Part shown: in pieces, positions 1-5,932 of the stretch
Numbering within the stretch: the stretch's first letter is position 1
How the letters are laid out: each line of letters begins with the position of its first letter
DNA from: Fidelibacterota bacterium
Lineage (GTDB): Bacteria; Bipolaricaulota; Bipolaricaulia; Bipolaricaulales; Bipolaricaulaceae
NCBI GenBank assembly: GCA_024277405.1
Contig: JAJRVI010000035.1
Coordinates: forward strand, 1 to 20,866
Reading direction: 5' to 3'
Length of the DNA: 20,866 nt
Position numbers and translations under genes: made by a program
Notes under the pieces: model-generated
The model's input: only the letters and a program-made list of their open reading frames with translations
The model's database searches: none
Told to the model about the DNA's origin: nothing

Positions 1-225
1 GGCCTCCAGCACCGCCGCCGCTCCGAGACCGGCTATCAGCCGTTGCAGCCCCGCGGCCTCCCCGCGGAATTCCTGATCCCTGGCTACCGGGGCGAAGGGG
101 AGGGCTCCTTCACCTTCGGGCTTAGGGTGGACGGGCCCCAGCGGGTGGTGCTGCGGATCGTGCTGGTGGACGGCGTGGGACTCCGGAGCCGTCCGGTGGA
201 GGTAGAGATCGAGGCGGCGGGCTAG
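1..225 (+). CDS. C-terminal end of an unrecognised protein (5' end outside window)
   Basis: The reading frame is open from base 1 to the TAG at 223-225, giving 74 residues with no credible start: the TTG at 43 lacks a ribosome binding site and the frame continues upstream, so this is a 3' fragment. The visible part has a basic stretch (HRRRSETGY) and then alternating hydrophobic and charged residues (RVVLRIVLVDGVGLRSRP), which look like the last beta strands of an Ig-like or other beta-sandwich domain. I do not recognise a family. A rho-independent terminator at 305-333 on the same strand supports this being the real end of a transcribed gene. It converges with the PfkB kinase gene that ends at 372. 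Confidence 0.55.
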   Translation, partial: GLQHRRRSETGYQPLQPRGLPAEFLIPGYRGEGEGSFTFGLRVDGPQRVVLRIVLVDGVGLRSRPVEVEIEAAG

Positions 226-255
226 AAGTTATCTCGAGACCGGACGACCGGGTAT

Positions 256-291
256 GGGGTAACGTCGCACACCAAGGTGCGATGCTACCCC
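256..291. other. Large hairpin-forming inverted repeat in a convergent intergenic region
   Basis: GGGGTA (256-261) pairs with TACCCC (286-291). After one A/C mismatch, CGTCGCAC (263-270) pairs with GTGCGATG (277-284, one G-T), leaving a six-base loop. That is 14 of 15 positions paired. No T-run follows on either strand, so it is not a textbook terminator by itself. It lies between the upstream plus-strand gene and the end of the minus-strand PfkB operon, just before a true terminator. It may stabilise 3' ends or be a dispersed palindromic repeat; no second copy was noticed in this window. Confidence 0.6.
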
Positions 292-304
292 TCCGCCTCT
301 GTAG

Positions 305-333
305 CGTCGGGGTTCATCCCCGACGTTTTCGTT
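305..333 (+). terminator. Rho-independent terminator of the first gene
   Basis: The stem CGTCGGGG (305-312) and CCCCGACG (318-325) has 8 perfect pairs around a TTCAT loop and is followed at once by TTTTCGTTT on the plus strand. It lies about 80 bases after the stop of the partial gene at 1-225. On the minus strand the bases after the stem are not T-rich, so it should not serve the PfkB operon efficiently. Confidence 0.8.
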
Positions 334-371
334 TGTATACCAGTCCATCCGAAGAGACTTTGAAATGAGCT

Positions 372-1241
372 CTAGATCCCCTCCATCAGCGCCCGGACCT
401 CCTCCGGGGAGCCGCGGAACGGTCCGGGCCGCTCGAGCTTCAGGGTGGTGAGGGCGGCGGCGAACCGGGTCGCCTCCGCAGGGGGATCCCCCAGGAGCCT
501 GCGGCCGAGATAGGTGGCGAAGCAGGTGTCCCCGCGGCCGGTGCGGCCCGCGAGGCTCCGCGGGCGGAACGGCGCCTCGTGGAATTCGCCCCCCGCGTAG
601 ACCAACACCCCACCGTGATGGGTGAGGACCACCTCGTCGGGCCCCATCCCTGCCAGGATCTCCGCGGCCCGCTGGATGTCTTCGGTCCCCGTGAGGACCG
701 CCGCCTCCCGGTCGTCCACCTTCAGGTACTTGACCAGGGGAAGCGCCTCCCCCGCCTCGGGCCAATCCCCGGTGACGAGCTCATCCCCCACCCGGCGGCG
801 GAGACACCCCTGGGGGTCCAAGGCCAGGGGACCCCGGCGGGCCACCTCCCGCATGAACGCGGGATCCACCTCGTCCGCCATCACCGTTCCCACGTAGTAG
901 AGCCGCGCCTCGACGTCGGGGAGATCCTCGGGGCGGAAGGTGCCGGCGAACCCCAGGAAGTAGCATGTCCTTCTGTCCGATTCCGGATCGGGATGCACGT
1001 TCTTTATCCCGGTGGACTGGGGGGTGTAGACGGGGAAGACCTCGATCCCCTCGCGGTGGAAATCGGCGAGCATCCAGGCATCGTCGTGGGCCAGACGGGT
1101 GACCACGCCCACCTTAAGGCCCAAGCGGGCCAGGACGATCCCCCCGAAGTAGACCGCGCCGCCGATGAAGTCGTAGGCCTCGTCCCCCCGGACGATCCGG
1201 CCCTTGTCCAGGTGGCCGATGCAGAGCACATCCAGTTTCAT
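372..1241 (-). CDS. PfkB/ribokinase-family sugar or nucleoside kinase
   Basis: This 289-residue protein has the ribokinase-fold layout. It has an N-terminal MKLDVLCIGHLDKG strand, the Gly-rich FIGGAVYFGGIVLARLG motif (PfkB signature 1 region) and a C-terminal TGRGDTCFATYL motif. In that last motif Asp238 is the expected catalytic base, and GRGD stands where most members have GAGD. The family phosphorylates a hydroxymethyl group of sugars or nucleosides with ATP; the substrate cannot be read from sequence. The ATG at 1241 was chosen because it overlaps the nusB stop as ATGA and starts the conserved beta strand; the frame runs about 70 codons further upstream, but that part is antisense-like read-through of nusB. 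It is the last gene of the yjbQ-efp-asp23-amaP-nusB operon. No T-tailed terminator was found after it. Confidence 0.85.
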   Translation of the reverse strand: MKLDVLCIGHLDKGRIVRGDEAYDFIGGAVYFGGIVLARLGLKVGVVTRLAHDDAWMLADFHREGIEVFPVYTPQSTGIKNVHPDPESDRRTCYFLGFAGTFRPEDLPDVEARLYYVGTVMADEVDPAFMREVARRGPLALDPQGCLRRRVGDELVTGDWPEAGEALPLVKYLKVDDREAAVLTGTEDIQRAAEILAGMGPDEVVLTHHGGVLVYAGGEFHEAPFRPRSLAGRTGRGDTCFATYLGRRLLGDPPAEATRFAAALTTLKLERPGPFRGSPEEVRALMEGI

Positions 1242-1642
1242 GCGGGCTTCCCCCCTTCCGTGCTCCTCTCTTTCCATACGCGGTCGAGGATCCCGTTTAT
1301 GAAGCGCGGGGCGTTTTCCGTGCCGTACGCCTTGGCGAGCTCCACCGCCTCGTCGATGGCCACCTCGGGGGGGATGTCGGTGTAGAGGAGCTCGTAGATC
1401 CCGAGCCGGAGGATGTTGCGATCCACCGTGGCCAGCCGGTCGATCCCCCATCCCTCCGCCCGGCGGTCGATGATCCCGTCGATCTCCTCCCGATGCGCGA
1501 GGATCCCCGCGAGGCGCTCCCGGATGAACTCGGCCTGGTCGTCGAGGTCCTCCTCGGCGAGGAGCTCCTCCAGGGGGACGTCCTTGAACTCGAGGCGATA
1601 GAGGAGCCGCAGGATCACCTCGCGGGCCTCGTGGCGGCGCAT
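1238..1642 (-). CDS. nusB: Transcription antitermination factor NusB
   Basis: At 134 residues this is the normal NusB length. NusB is an all-helical RNA-binding protein that joins NusE (S10) on boxA in rRNA leader transcripts and promotes antitermination and rRNA maturation. Family hallmarks are visible: the N-terminal RRHEAREVILRLLYRLEF helix, VDRNILRLGIYELLYTDIP around residues 73-91, PEVAIDEAVELAKAYGTE, and the C-terminal FINGILDRVWKE. The start ATG lies 7 bases after the amaP stop, and its stop overlaps the PfkB kinase start by 4 bases, implying translational coupling. The efp/Asp23-family/nusB neighbourhood resembles the order common in Gram-positive bacteria. Confidence 0.96.
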   Translation of the reverse strand: MRRHEAREVILRLLYRLEFKDVPLEELLAEEDLDDQAEFIRERLAGILAHREEIDGIIDRRAEGWGIDRLATVDRNILRLGIYELLYTDIPPEVAIDEAVELAKAYGTENAPRFINGILDRVWKERSTEGGKPA

Positions 1643-1649
1643 CGCCCGC

Positions 1650-2204
1650 TCAGGAGGGAGGAACGGCCTGTTCCGCTTCTCCGCCGCTTTCCCCGCGCTC
1701 CCCCTCGGGGCCCCTGTGGGAGATCCCGTGCACCGCGATGTCCACCGAGGAGACCGCGATCCCGATCCGCCGTTCGACCTCCGTGGTCACCAGGGCCCGG
1801 ATGCGCTCGGTTATGCCGGGGAGATCTTCCTCCAGGGGGAGGTGGAGGCCGATGTGGACCCTCAGGGCCTCGCTGTCGTCGCTTATCTCCACTTTGGGGC
1901 GTTTTATCCCGAGCTCACGCTGTAGGAGCCCGGCGATCAGCTCCCTGATCGCCCGGGGCGCGATGAGGAGCTCGCCGCGCTCCGAGCCCCGGCGGATGGG
2001 TCGCTGCCCGAAGATGGCCTCCGCGATCTCCCTGCCGAACCACCCCCCGACCGCCAGCAGAAATCCCCCGAACACCCCGAACAGGATCCGCCAGACCCCC
2101 ATCACCTCGAGCCCCGGAGGGGTGATCCCCGTGATCCCGGTCCACAGGAGGAAAACGCCCCCGAAGTACAGTGGGACGGCGAAGAGCACCGCCAGATAGG
2201 CCAC
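1650..2204 (-). CDS. amaP: AmaP-like membrane anchor for Asp23-family proteins
   Basis: This 184-residue protein begins with two hydrophobic segments (about residues 3-24 and 38-56) separated by a short loop. An Asp23-like domain follows: REL near 87, the IKRPKVEISDDSEALRVH strand, and IGIAVSSVDIAVHGI near the C terminus. In Firmicutes AmaP anchors Asp23 to the membrane, and its loss affects cell-wall stress responses. Here it directly follows two Asp23-domain proteins, which supports a partner role. The start is GTG at 2204, one base after the preceding stop, with a GGAGG sequence 6 bases upstream. The acidic, Gly/Glu-rich tail (GPEGERGESGGE) looks disordered. Family assignment is from domain layout and neighbours, not from a search. 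Confidence 0.8.
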   Translation of the reverse strand: MAYLAVLFAVPLYFGGVFLLWTGITGITPPGLEVMGVWRILFGVFGGFLLAVGGWFGREIAEAIFGQRPIRRGSERGELLIAPRAIRELIAGLLQRELGIKRPKVEISDDSEALRVHIGLHLPLEEDLPGITERIRALVTTEVERRIGIAVSSVDIAVHGISHRGPEGERGESGGEAEQAVPPS

Positions 2205-2205
2205 C

Positions 2206-2589
2206 TCAAACCTCCTCGGCGGGCTTCTCCTCTTCCTCGGGGAAGATGAGGCGCGTGACCTCCACGTTCACCGCGCTCACCCGCAGGCCCGTCATGCGCT
2301 CCACCTCGTTCTTCACCTTCTCCTGGAGCCTTTGGGCCACGTCCTTGACGGGGTAGCCGTATTTAACGGCCACCTTGATGCTCACCTTGACCTCGCCCTC
2401 GCCCACCTCGGTCTCCACGAAGCGCTTGACGTTCTCCCCTCTGGGGAACTCGCCGCCCTTGGGGGGCGCGAGGCCCTCCACCTCGGCGGCGGCGAGGCCC
2501 GCGATGGAGGTGATCACCTCCTTGGAGATGCTGATCTTCCCCTCTTCCACTTCCCCCCGGGGCACGAACTCCTCACGGTACTCCTGCAT
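2206..2589 (-). CDS. Asp23/Gls24 family (alkaline-shock-like) protein, paralogue 1
   Basis: This 127-residue protein has the DUF322/Asp23 pattern: GKISISKEVITSIAGLAA near the N terminus, VKVSIKVAVKYGYPVKDVA in the middle, LQEKVKNEVERMTGL, then VSAVNVEVTRLIF. The KYGYPVKDVAQRLQEKV block is the most diagnostic. There is no signal peptide or membrane segment, so it is cytoplasmic and probably membrane-associated through AmaP next door. The start ATG at 2589 has AGGAGGGGAG directly upstream, located inside the end of the preceding gene, which it overlaps by 17 bases. The acidic tail (FPEEEEKPAEE) is unlike the core. Asp23 proteins are linked to envelope homeostasis and, in some Firmicutes, to fatty-acid synthesis control; the exact role here is unknown. 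Confidence 0.88.
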   Translation of the reverse strand: MQEYREEFVPRGEVEEGKISISKEVITSIAGLAAAEVEGLAPPKGGEFPRGENVKRFVETEVGEGEVKVSIKVAVKYGYPVKDVAQRLQEKVKNEVERMTGLRVSAVNVEVTRLIFPEEEEKPAEEV

Positions 2590-2971
2590 TCTCCCCTCCT
2601 TTCTCCTCTTCCAACACGAACGTCTCGGCGGGTGGGAGGACCTTCCTCACGTAGACGTCCACCCGGCGCACACGCACGCCCCCCAGCCGTTCCAGGTCGT
2701 CACGCACGGCCTGCTGGACCCCTTGGGCCACCTCATGCACGGGATAGCCGTAATCCACGGCGATCCCGATCTCCACGTTCACCGCGTCCTCCGCCATGAT
2801 GATGCGCGGGCCCTCCTCGGCCCCGAAGAAGCCCATGATCCCGGCCGAGGCCTTCAGGGGCCGCGCGCCCTCCACCTTCTCCAGGGCCTTCGCGGCGATA
2901 TCGGAGATCACCTCGTGGTGGATGGTGACCTTCCCGTACGGGGTTCCCAATTCCAAGGGTTGCTCCGCCAT
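2573..2971 (-). CDS. Asp23/Gls24 family protein, paralogue 2
   Basis: This 132-residue protein is homologous in layout to its neighbour: GKVTIHHEVISDIAAKALEK, then IMAEDAVNVEIGIAVDYGYP, HEVAQGVQQAVRDDLERL, VRRVDVYVRKVLPP. It differs by an insert, LKASAGIMGFFGAEEG, between the first helix and the central strands, and by a longer acidic C-terminal tail. The ATG at 2971 is preceded by AAGGAGG at normal spacing, 12 bases after the efp stop. Together with paralogue 1 and AmaP it forms a three-gene module. Two divergent Asp23 paralogues side by side suggest a hetero-oligomeric layer under the membrane; that is inference. Confidence 0.88.
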   Translation of the reverse strand: MAEQPLELGTPYGKVTIHHEVISDIAAKALEKVEGARPLKASAGIMGFFGAEEGPRIIMAEDAVNVEIGIAVDYGYPVHEVAQGVQQAVRDDLERLGGVRVRRVDVYVRKVLPPAETFVLEEEKGGENAGVP

Positions 2972-2983
2972 CGGCGCCTCCTT

Positions 2984-3547
2984 CTAGCTCACCCGCTCCA
3001 CATAGGCTCCGGTGCGGGTGTCGACTTTGATTTTATCCCCCGCCTTCACGAACAGCGGCACCTTCACCACGAGGCCCGTCTCCAGGGTCGCCGGCTTCTC
3101 GCCCCCGGTGGCGGTGTCCCCTTTGACCCCGGGCGGGGTATCCACCACCGTGAGCACCACGAAGGTGGGGGGCTTTATCTTCACGATCTTCCCCTGGTAG
3201 AAGAGGCCGTGGACGTCCATGCCCTCGAGGAGGTACCCCTTGATGTCCTCCACCATCGCGGCGGGGACCTCGTACTGGTCGTACGTTTCCTTGTCCATGA
3301 ACACATAGGTCTCTCCGGATTGGTACAGGTACTGCAGGGGGCGCGTCTCCAGGAACGCGTGCTCGATGGTGTCGGACTCCCGCAGCGTCTCGGTGAACAC
3401 CCGGCCGCTCTTGAGCTCCTTGAGCTTGGCGCGCACGAACGCGGATCCCCGGGCGCGCTTCACGTGCTCGAATTCCAGGACCTCGTAGAGCTCCCCCTTG
3501 TAGAGGATCGTCATCCCCCGCGTGATCTCGCCGAGCGATAGGGCCAT
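2984..3547 (-). CDS. efp: Translation elongation factor P
   Basis: With the ATG at 3547 the protein has 187 residues, the standard EF-P length. EF-P enters the ribosomal E site and helps peptide-bond formation at polyproline stretches. Three domains are evident: a KOW-like N-terminal domain (ITRGMTILYKGELYEVLEF), an OB domain, and a C-terminal OB domain with the signature VDTPPGVKGDTATGG and KVDTRTGAYVERV. The N-terminal loop tip that carries the modified lysine in E. coli reads KRARGSAF, so the tip residue is Arg33. GGGAGGTGGAG lies directly before the chosen start; an in-frame TTG at 3562 overlaps that ribosome binding site and is rejected. It follows the yjbQ-like gene by 11 bases. Confidence 0.96.
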   Translation of the reverse strand: MALSLGEITRGMTILYKGELYEVLEFEHVKRARGSAFVRAKLKELKSGRVFTETLRESDTIEHAFLETRPLQYLYQSGETYVFMDKETYDQYEVPAAMVEDIKGYLLEGMDVHGLFYQGKIVKIKPPTFVVLTVVDTPPGVKGDTATGGEKPATLETGLVVKVPLFVKAGDKIKVDTRTGAYVERVS

Positions 3548-3558
3548 CTCCACCTCCC

Positions 3559-3930
3559 TCAAGATCCGACATACACGTAGACGACCCGCTTCCTCGGGCC
3601 CTCGAACTCGTAGAAGTATATCCGTTGGTCATCGCCGAGGATCATCCGCCCGTCCTTCACGATCCCCACCTCCGTGGGGGCGACGAAGGCGGCCTTGGAC
3701 AGGGATTCGCCCTCACTGCCCGGCCGCAGGCTCTTCAGGGTCTCCTCGAGGAGGACCGTGTCGGGGTTCTCGGCGTAGCGGTGGATGCTCACCGCCGCGG
3801 TGGCGTGGGGAACGTATATGAACACGAATCCCTCCCGCACCCCGGATTCCGCGATTGCCTTCTGGACTTCGTCCGTGATGTCCACCGCCTGTTCCCGTTT
3901 TTGTGTATTGATGACAATTTCCTTCAACAT
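3559..3930 (-). CDS. YjbQ/UPF0047-family protein, divergent
   Basis: This 123-residue protein is slightly shorter than typical YjbQ. Family features are an N-terminal strand with DITDEVQKAIAESGV, the VPHATAAVSI motif (usually HTTAA), VKDGRMILG and the C-terminal EFEGPRKRVVYVYVG. YjbQ proteins are trimeric and have been annotated as secondary thiamine-phosphate synthases. Here several conserved features are absent: the Asn after the HTTAA strand, the D-x-N-G-x-A-H block and the Trp of the GTWQ motif (here GDDQ). A strong ribosome binding site (AAGGAGGG) precedes the ATG. It is the first gene of the minus-strand operon, directly behind the promoter at 3955-3983. Family membership is fairly sure; activity is doubtful. 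Confidence 0.75.
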   Translation of the reverse strand: MLKEIVINTQKREQAVDITDEVQKAIAESGVREGFVFIYVPHATAAVSIHRYAENPDTVLLEETLKSLRPGSEGESLSKAAFVAPTEVGIVKDGRMILGDDQRIYFYEFEGPRKRVVYVYVGS

Positions 3931-3954
3931 CTGGCTCCCTCCTTATGTGGAGAA

Positions 3955-3983
3955 GTTTTATCGGCCCGCGAGACGATTGGCAA
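3955..3983 (-). promoter_or_regulatory. Sigma70-type promoter of the yjbQ-efp-asp23-amaP-nusB-pfkB operon
   Basis: On the minus strand TTGCCA (3983-3978, 5 of 6 to the -35 consensus) is separated by exactly 17 bases from TAAAAC (3960-3955, 4 of 6 to the -10 consensus). The predicted start of transcription is near 3948, giving a leader of about 18 bases with the AAGGAGGG ribosome binding site. Spacing and position both fit. Confidence 0.6.
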
Positions 3984-4004
3984 CCGGCTCCCGGCGCTCC
4001 GGGC

Positions 4005-4064
4005 CCATGCCGCCCCGCTGTGGCGGAGGGGCGCGGCATGGCTTAAAACATAGCGTCCATGCCG
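4005..4064 (+). promoter_or_regulatory. dnaX upstream region: inverted repeats and -10-like box
   Basis: CCATGCCG (4005-4012) and CGGCATGG (4034-4041) form an 8-pair inverted repeat, extended inside by CCCC/GGGG (4013-4016 with 4028-4031). A third copy, CCATGCCG (4057-4064), contains the dnaX start codon and can pair with the middle copy instead. A -10-like TAAAAC lies at 4044-4049, only 9 bases before the ATG, with a poor -35. No Shine-Dalgarno sequence precedes the ATG, so leaderless initiation from this box is possible. Alternatively, a longer transcript could switch between the two hairpins. Confidence 0.4.
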
Positions 4065-5618
4065 GAGGAAGTGACCCTGTACCGCAAGTGGCGTCCGCAG
4101 CGGTTCTCCGAGGTGGTGGGGCAAGACCTGGTGGTGGAGACCCTGCGCCGGGCGGTGATCCAGGGCCGCCTGTCCCACGCCTACCTCTTCGCGGGCCAGC
4201 GCGGCGTGGGGAAGACCACCGTGGCCCGGATCCTCGCCCGGGCCGCGAACTGCCTCTCCCCGCGCGATGGCGAGCCCTGCAACGAATGCGAGAACTGCCG
4301 CCGTATCATCTCCGGCAAGTCGTTGGACATGGTGGAGATCGACGGGGCCTCGAACCGGGGCATCGACCAGATCAGGCGTCTGCGGGAGGAGGTCAATTAC
4401 GTACCCGCCGGGGCCCGCTACAAGGTCTACATCATCGACGAGGTCCACATGCTCACCAACGAGGCGTTCAACGCGCTCCTGAAGACCCTGGAGGAACCGC
4501 CGCCACACGTGATCTTCATCTTCGCCACCACCGAGCCCCATAAGGTGCCCCCCACCATCCTCTCCCGCTGCCAGGTGTTCGAGTTCACCCCCATCCCCGA
4601 GGAGCTCATAAGGAGGAAGCTCCTCGACATCGCCGCGGCGGAGGGGATCCGCCTGGAGGAGGGGGCGGCGGGGCTCATCGCCCGCCGGGCGGAGGGCTCG
4701 CTGCGGGACGCGGAGGTGCTCTTGGAGCAGCTTTCCCGTGGCGGGGACGTGACCGAGGCCGATGTGGTAGCTCTCCTAGGCCTCCCCCCGTTGGCCGAGC
4801 TCGATCGCTTCCTGGACGCCCTGCGGGGAGGCGATGCCGTCGCCGCCATCGAGGTGGTAGCGAGGAACCTCGAGCGGGGCCGGGACCTGGGGCTCTTCCT
4901 CGAGGAGGCGGCCCTGCGGGCGAGGGACCGGATCCTGGAAGGGGACGCGGGGCTGGTGGAGCTCGCCCGCAAGCTCTTCTCCTGGCGGGCGGAGATACCG
5001 CGGGCGATCTCCCCCAGGCTGCACCTCGAGCTCGAGATCCTCGCCCATTGTGGCGCGCCGCCGCGGCCCATCCCGGTGGGCCGAGGGGAAGGCGGGGGCG
5101 CGGCCGACGTCCCCGGGGACGACGCCCCGGAACCCCCTCCCGAGGTCGATGTGGACGCCCCCGCGGGTGCCGAGGGAGCGGGGGGCCAGGGATCCGCCGA
5201 CGCCCGTGGGGGGCCGGGGGGCCTCTTCGCCGAGCCCGCGGGGGACGCGGAGCCCGCGCCGCGGGCCGGAGGGGGTTGGCCCTCCCCCGATGAGTACGGA
5301 TCGCCGTGGGACAAGGTGATCGCCGCGGCGCTCGCGGATAGGGTCTCGGTGGCGGCGTTCCTCCTCCCGGCGGAGGCGGCGTTCCGCGACGGGGTCCTCA
5401 CCATCAGGTTCCCGGAGGGATTCCGGTTCCACTACGAGATGCTCCGCGAGCCCGGGACCCGGGAGTACTTGGAGGCGCTGGCGCGCCGCTTCTTCCAGCC
5501 CCTCCTCTCCGTGCGGATAGAATACGAAGGGAAGGAAGAGGGAAAGCTCGCCCTGGAGGAGGCGGCGGAATTGGTCGCCCGCTATCTGGAGGGCAAGGTG
5601 GTGAGGGAGGAAGGATGA
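4059..5618 (+). CDS. dnaX: DNA polymerase III subunits gamma/tau
   Basis: This 519-residue protein is the clamp-loader ATPase that loads the beta sliding clamp and links polymerase to helicase. The N-terminal AAA+ module is complete: LYRKWRPQRFSEVVGQ, Walker A GQRGVGKT (46-53), zinc-binding Cys at 65, 74, 77 and 80, Walker B IIDEVH (125-130), sensor ATTEP and the SRC arginine finger (169-171). A collar domain follows. Residues about 335-410 are a Gly/Pro/Ala/Glu-rich, probably disordered linker, then a folded C-terminal domain (VIAAALADRVSVAAFLL). No A- or T-rich slippery heptamer was noticed, so a gamma form made by frameshifting is not evident. No Shine-Dalgarno sequence precedes the ATG. 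GGAGG just inside the gene is too close to the GTG at 4071 to make that a good start. It overlaps ybaB by ATGA. Confidence 0.97.
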   Translation: MPEEVTLYRKWRPQRFSEVVGQDLVVETLRRAVIQGRLSHAYLFAGQRGVGKTTVARILARAANCLSPRDGEPCNECENCRRIISGKSLDMVEIDGASNRGIDQIRRLREEVNYVPAGARYKVYIIDEVHMLTNEAFNALLKTLEEPPPHVIFIFATTEPHKVPPTILSRCQVFEFTPIPEELIRRKLLDIAAAEGIRLEEGAAGLIARRAEGSLRDAEVLLEQLSRGGDVTEADVVALLGLPPLAELDRFLDALRGGDAVAAIEVVARNLERGRDLGLFLEEAALRARDRILEGDAGLVELARKLFSWRAEIPRAISPRLHLELEILAHCGAPPRPIPVGRGEGGGAADVPGDDAPEPPPEVDVDAPAGAEGAGGQGSADARGGPGGLFAEPAGDAEPAPRAGGGWPSPDEYGSPWDKVIAAALADRVSVAAFLLPAEAAFRDGVLTIRFPEGFRFHYEMLREPGTREYLEALARRFFQPLLSVRIEYEGKEEGKLALEEAAELVARYLEGKVVREEG

Positions 5619-5932
5619 GGGGATTCGGGGAACTGCGGAAGCTCATGAAGGAGGCCCAGAAGCTCCAGGAGGAGATCGCCAAGCGCCGGGAGGAGCTGGG
5701 GGATACCGAGGTGGAGGCCGCGGCGGGCGGTGGAGCGGTGGTGGCGGTGGTCAACGGCCACGGCGTGCTCCGGAGCGTGAAGATCTCCAAGGAGGTAGTG
5801 GACCCGGATGACGTGGAGATGTTGGAAGACCTCATCGTCTCGGCGGTGCAGGAGGCACAGCGCAAGGCGCAGGAGCTCGCGCGGGAGGTGATGGGGAAGC
5901 TCACCGGGGGATTCCCCGGTCTGCCTCTATGA
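5615..5932 (+). CDS. ybaB: YbaB/EbfC family nucleoid-associated protein
   Basis: At 105 residues it has the normal length for this small DNA-binding dimer. It shows the usual N-terminal basic amphipathic helix (LRKLMKEAQKLQEEIAKRR), a central beta sheet with AAAGGGAVVAVVNGHGVLRSVKI and VDPDDVEMLEDLIV, and a C-terminal helix (EAQRKAQELAREVMGKL). The start overlaps the dnaX stop (ATGA), with a GAGGGAGGAAGG ribosome binding site inside dnaX. The stop overlaps the recR start the same way. The dnaX-ybaB-recR order is conserved across many bacterial phyla and supports the assignment. Confidence 0.94.
   Translation: MRGFGELRKLMKEAQKLQEEIAKRREELGDTEVEAAAGGGAVVAVVNGHGVLRSVKISKEVVDPDDVEMLEDLIVSAVQEAQRKAQELAREVMGKLTGGFPGLPL

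Noticed and set aside
3931..4058. Possible SRP (4.5S) RNA upstream of dnaX, where it lies in some Gram-positive bacteria
   Set aside because: A strong hairpin is present, but neither strand has the conserved GGAA-type tetraloop with the asymmetric internal loop, and the gap is mostly promoter sequence.
4059..5618. Slippery site making a gamma form of DnaX
   Set aside because: No run of six or more A or T and no A-AAA-AAG type heptamer was seen at the expected place after the ATPase and collar domains.
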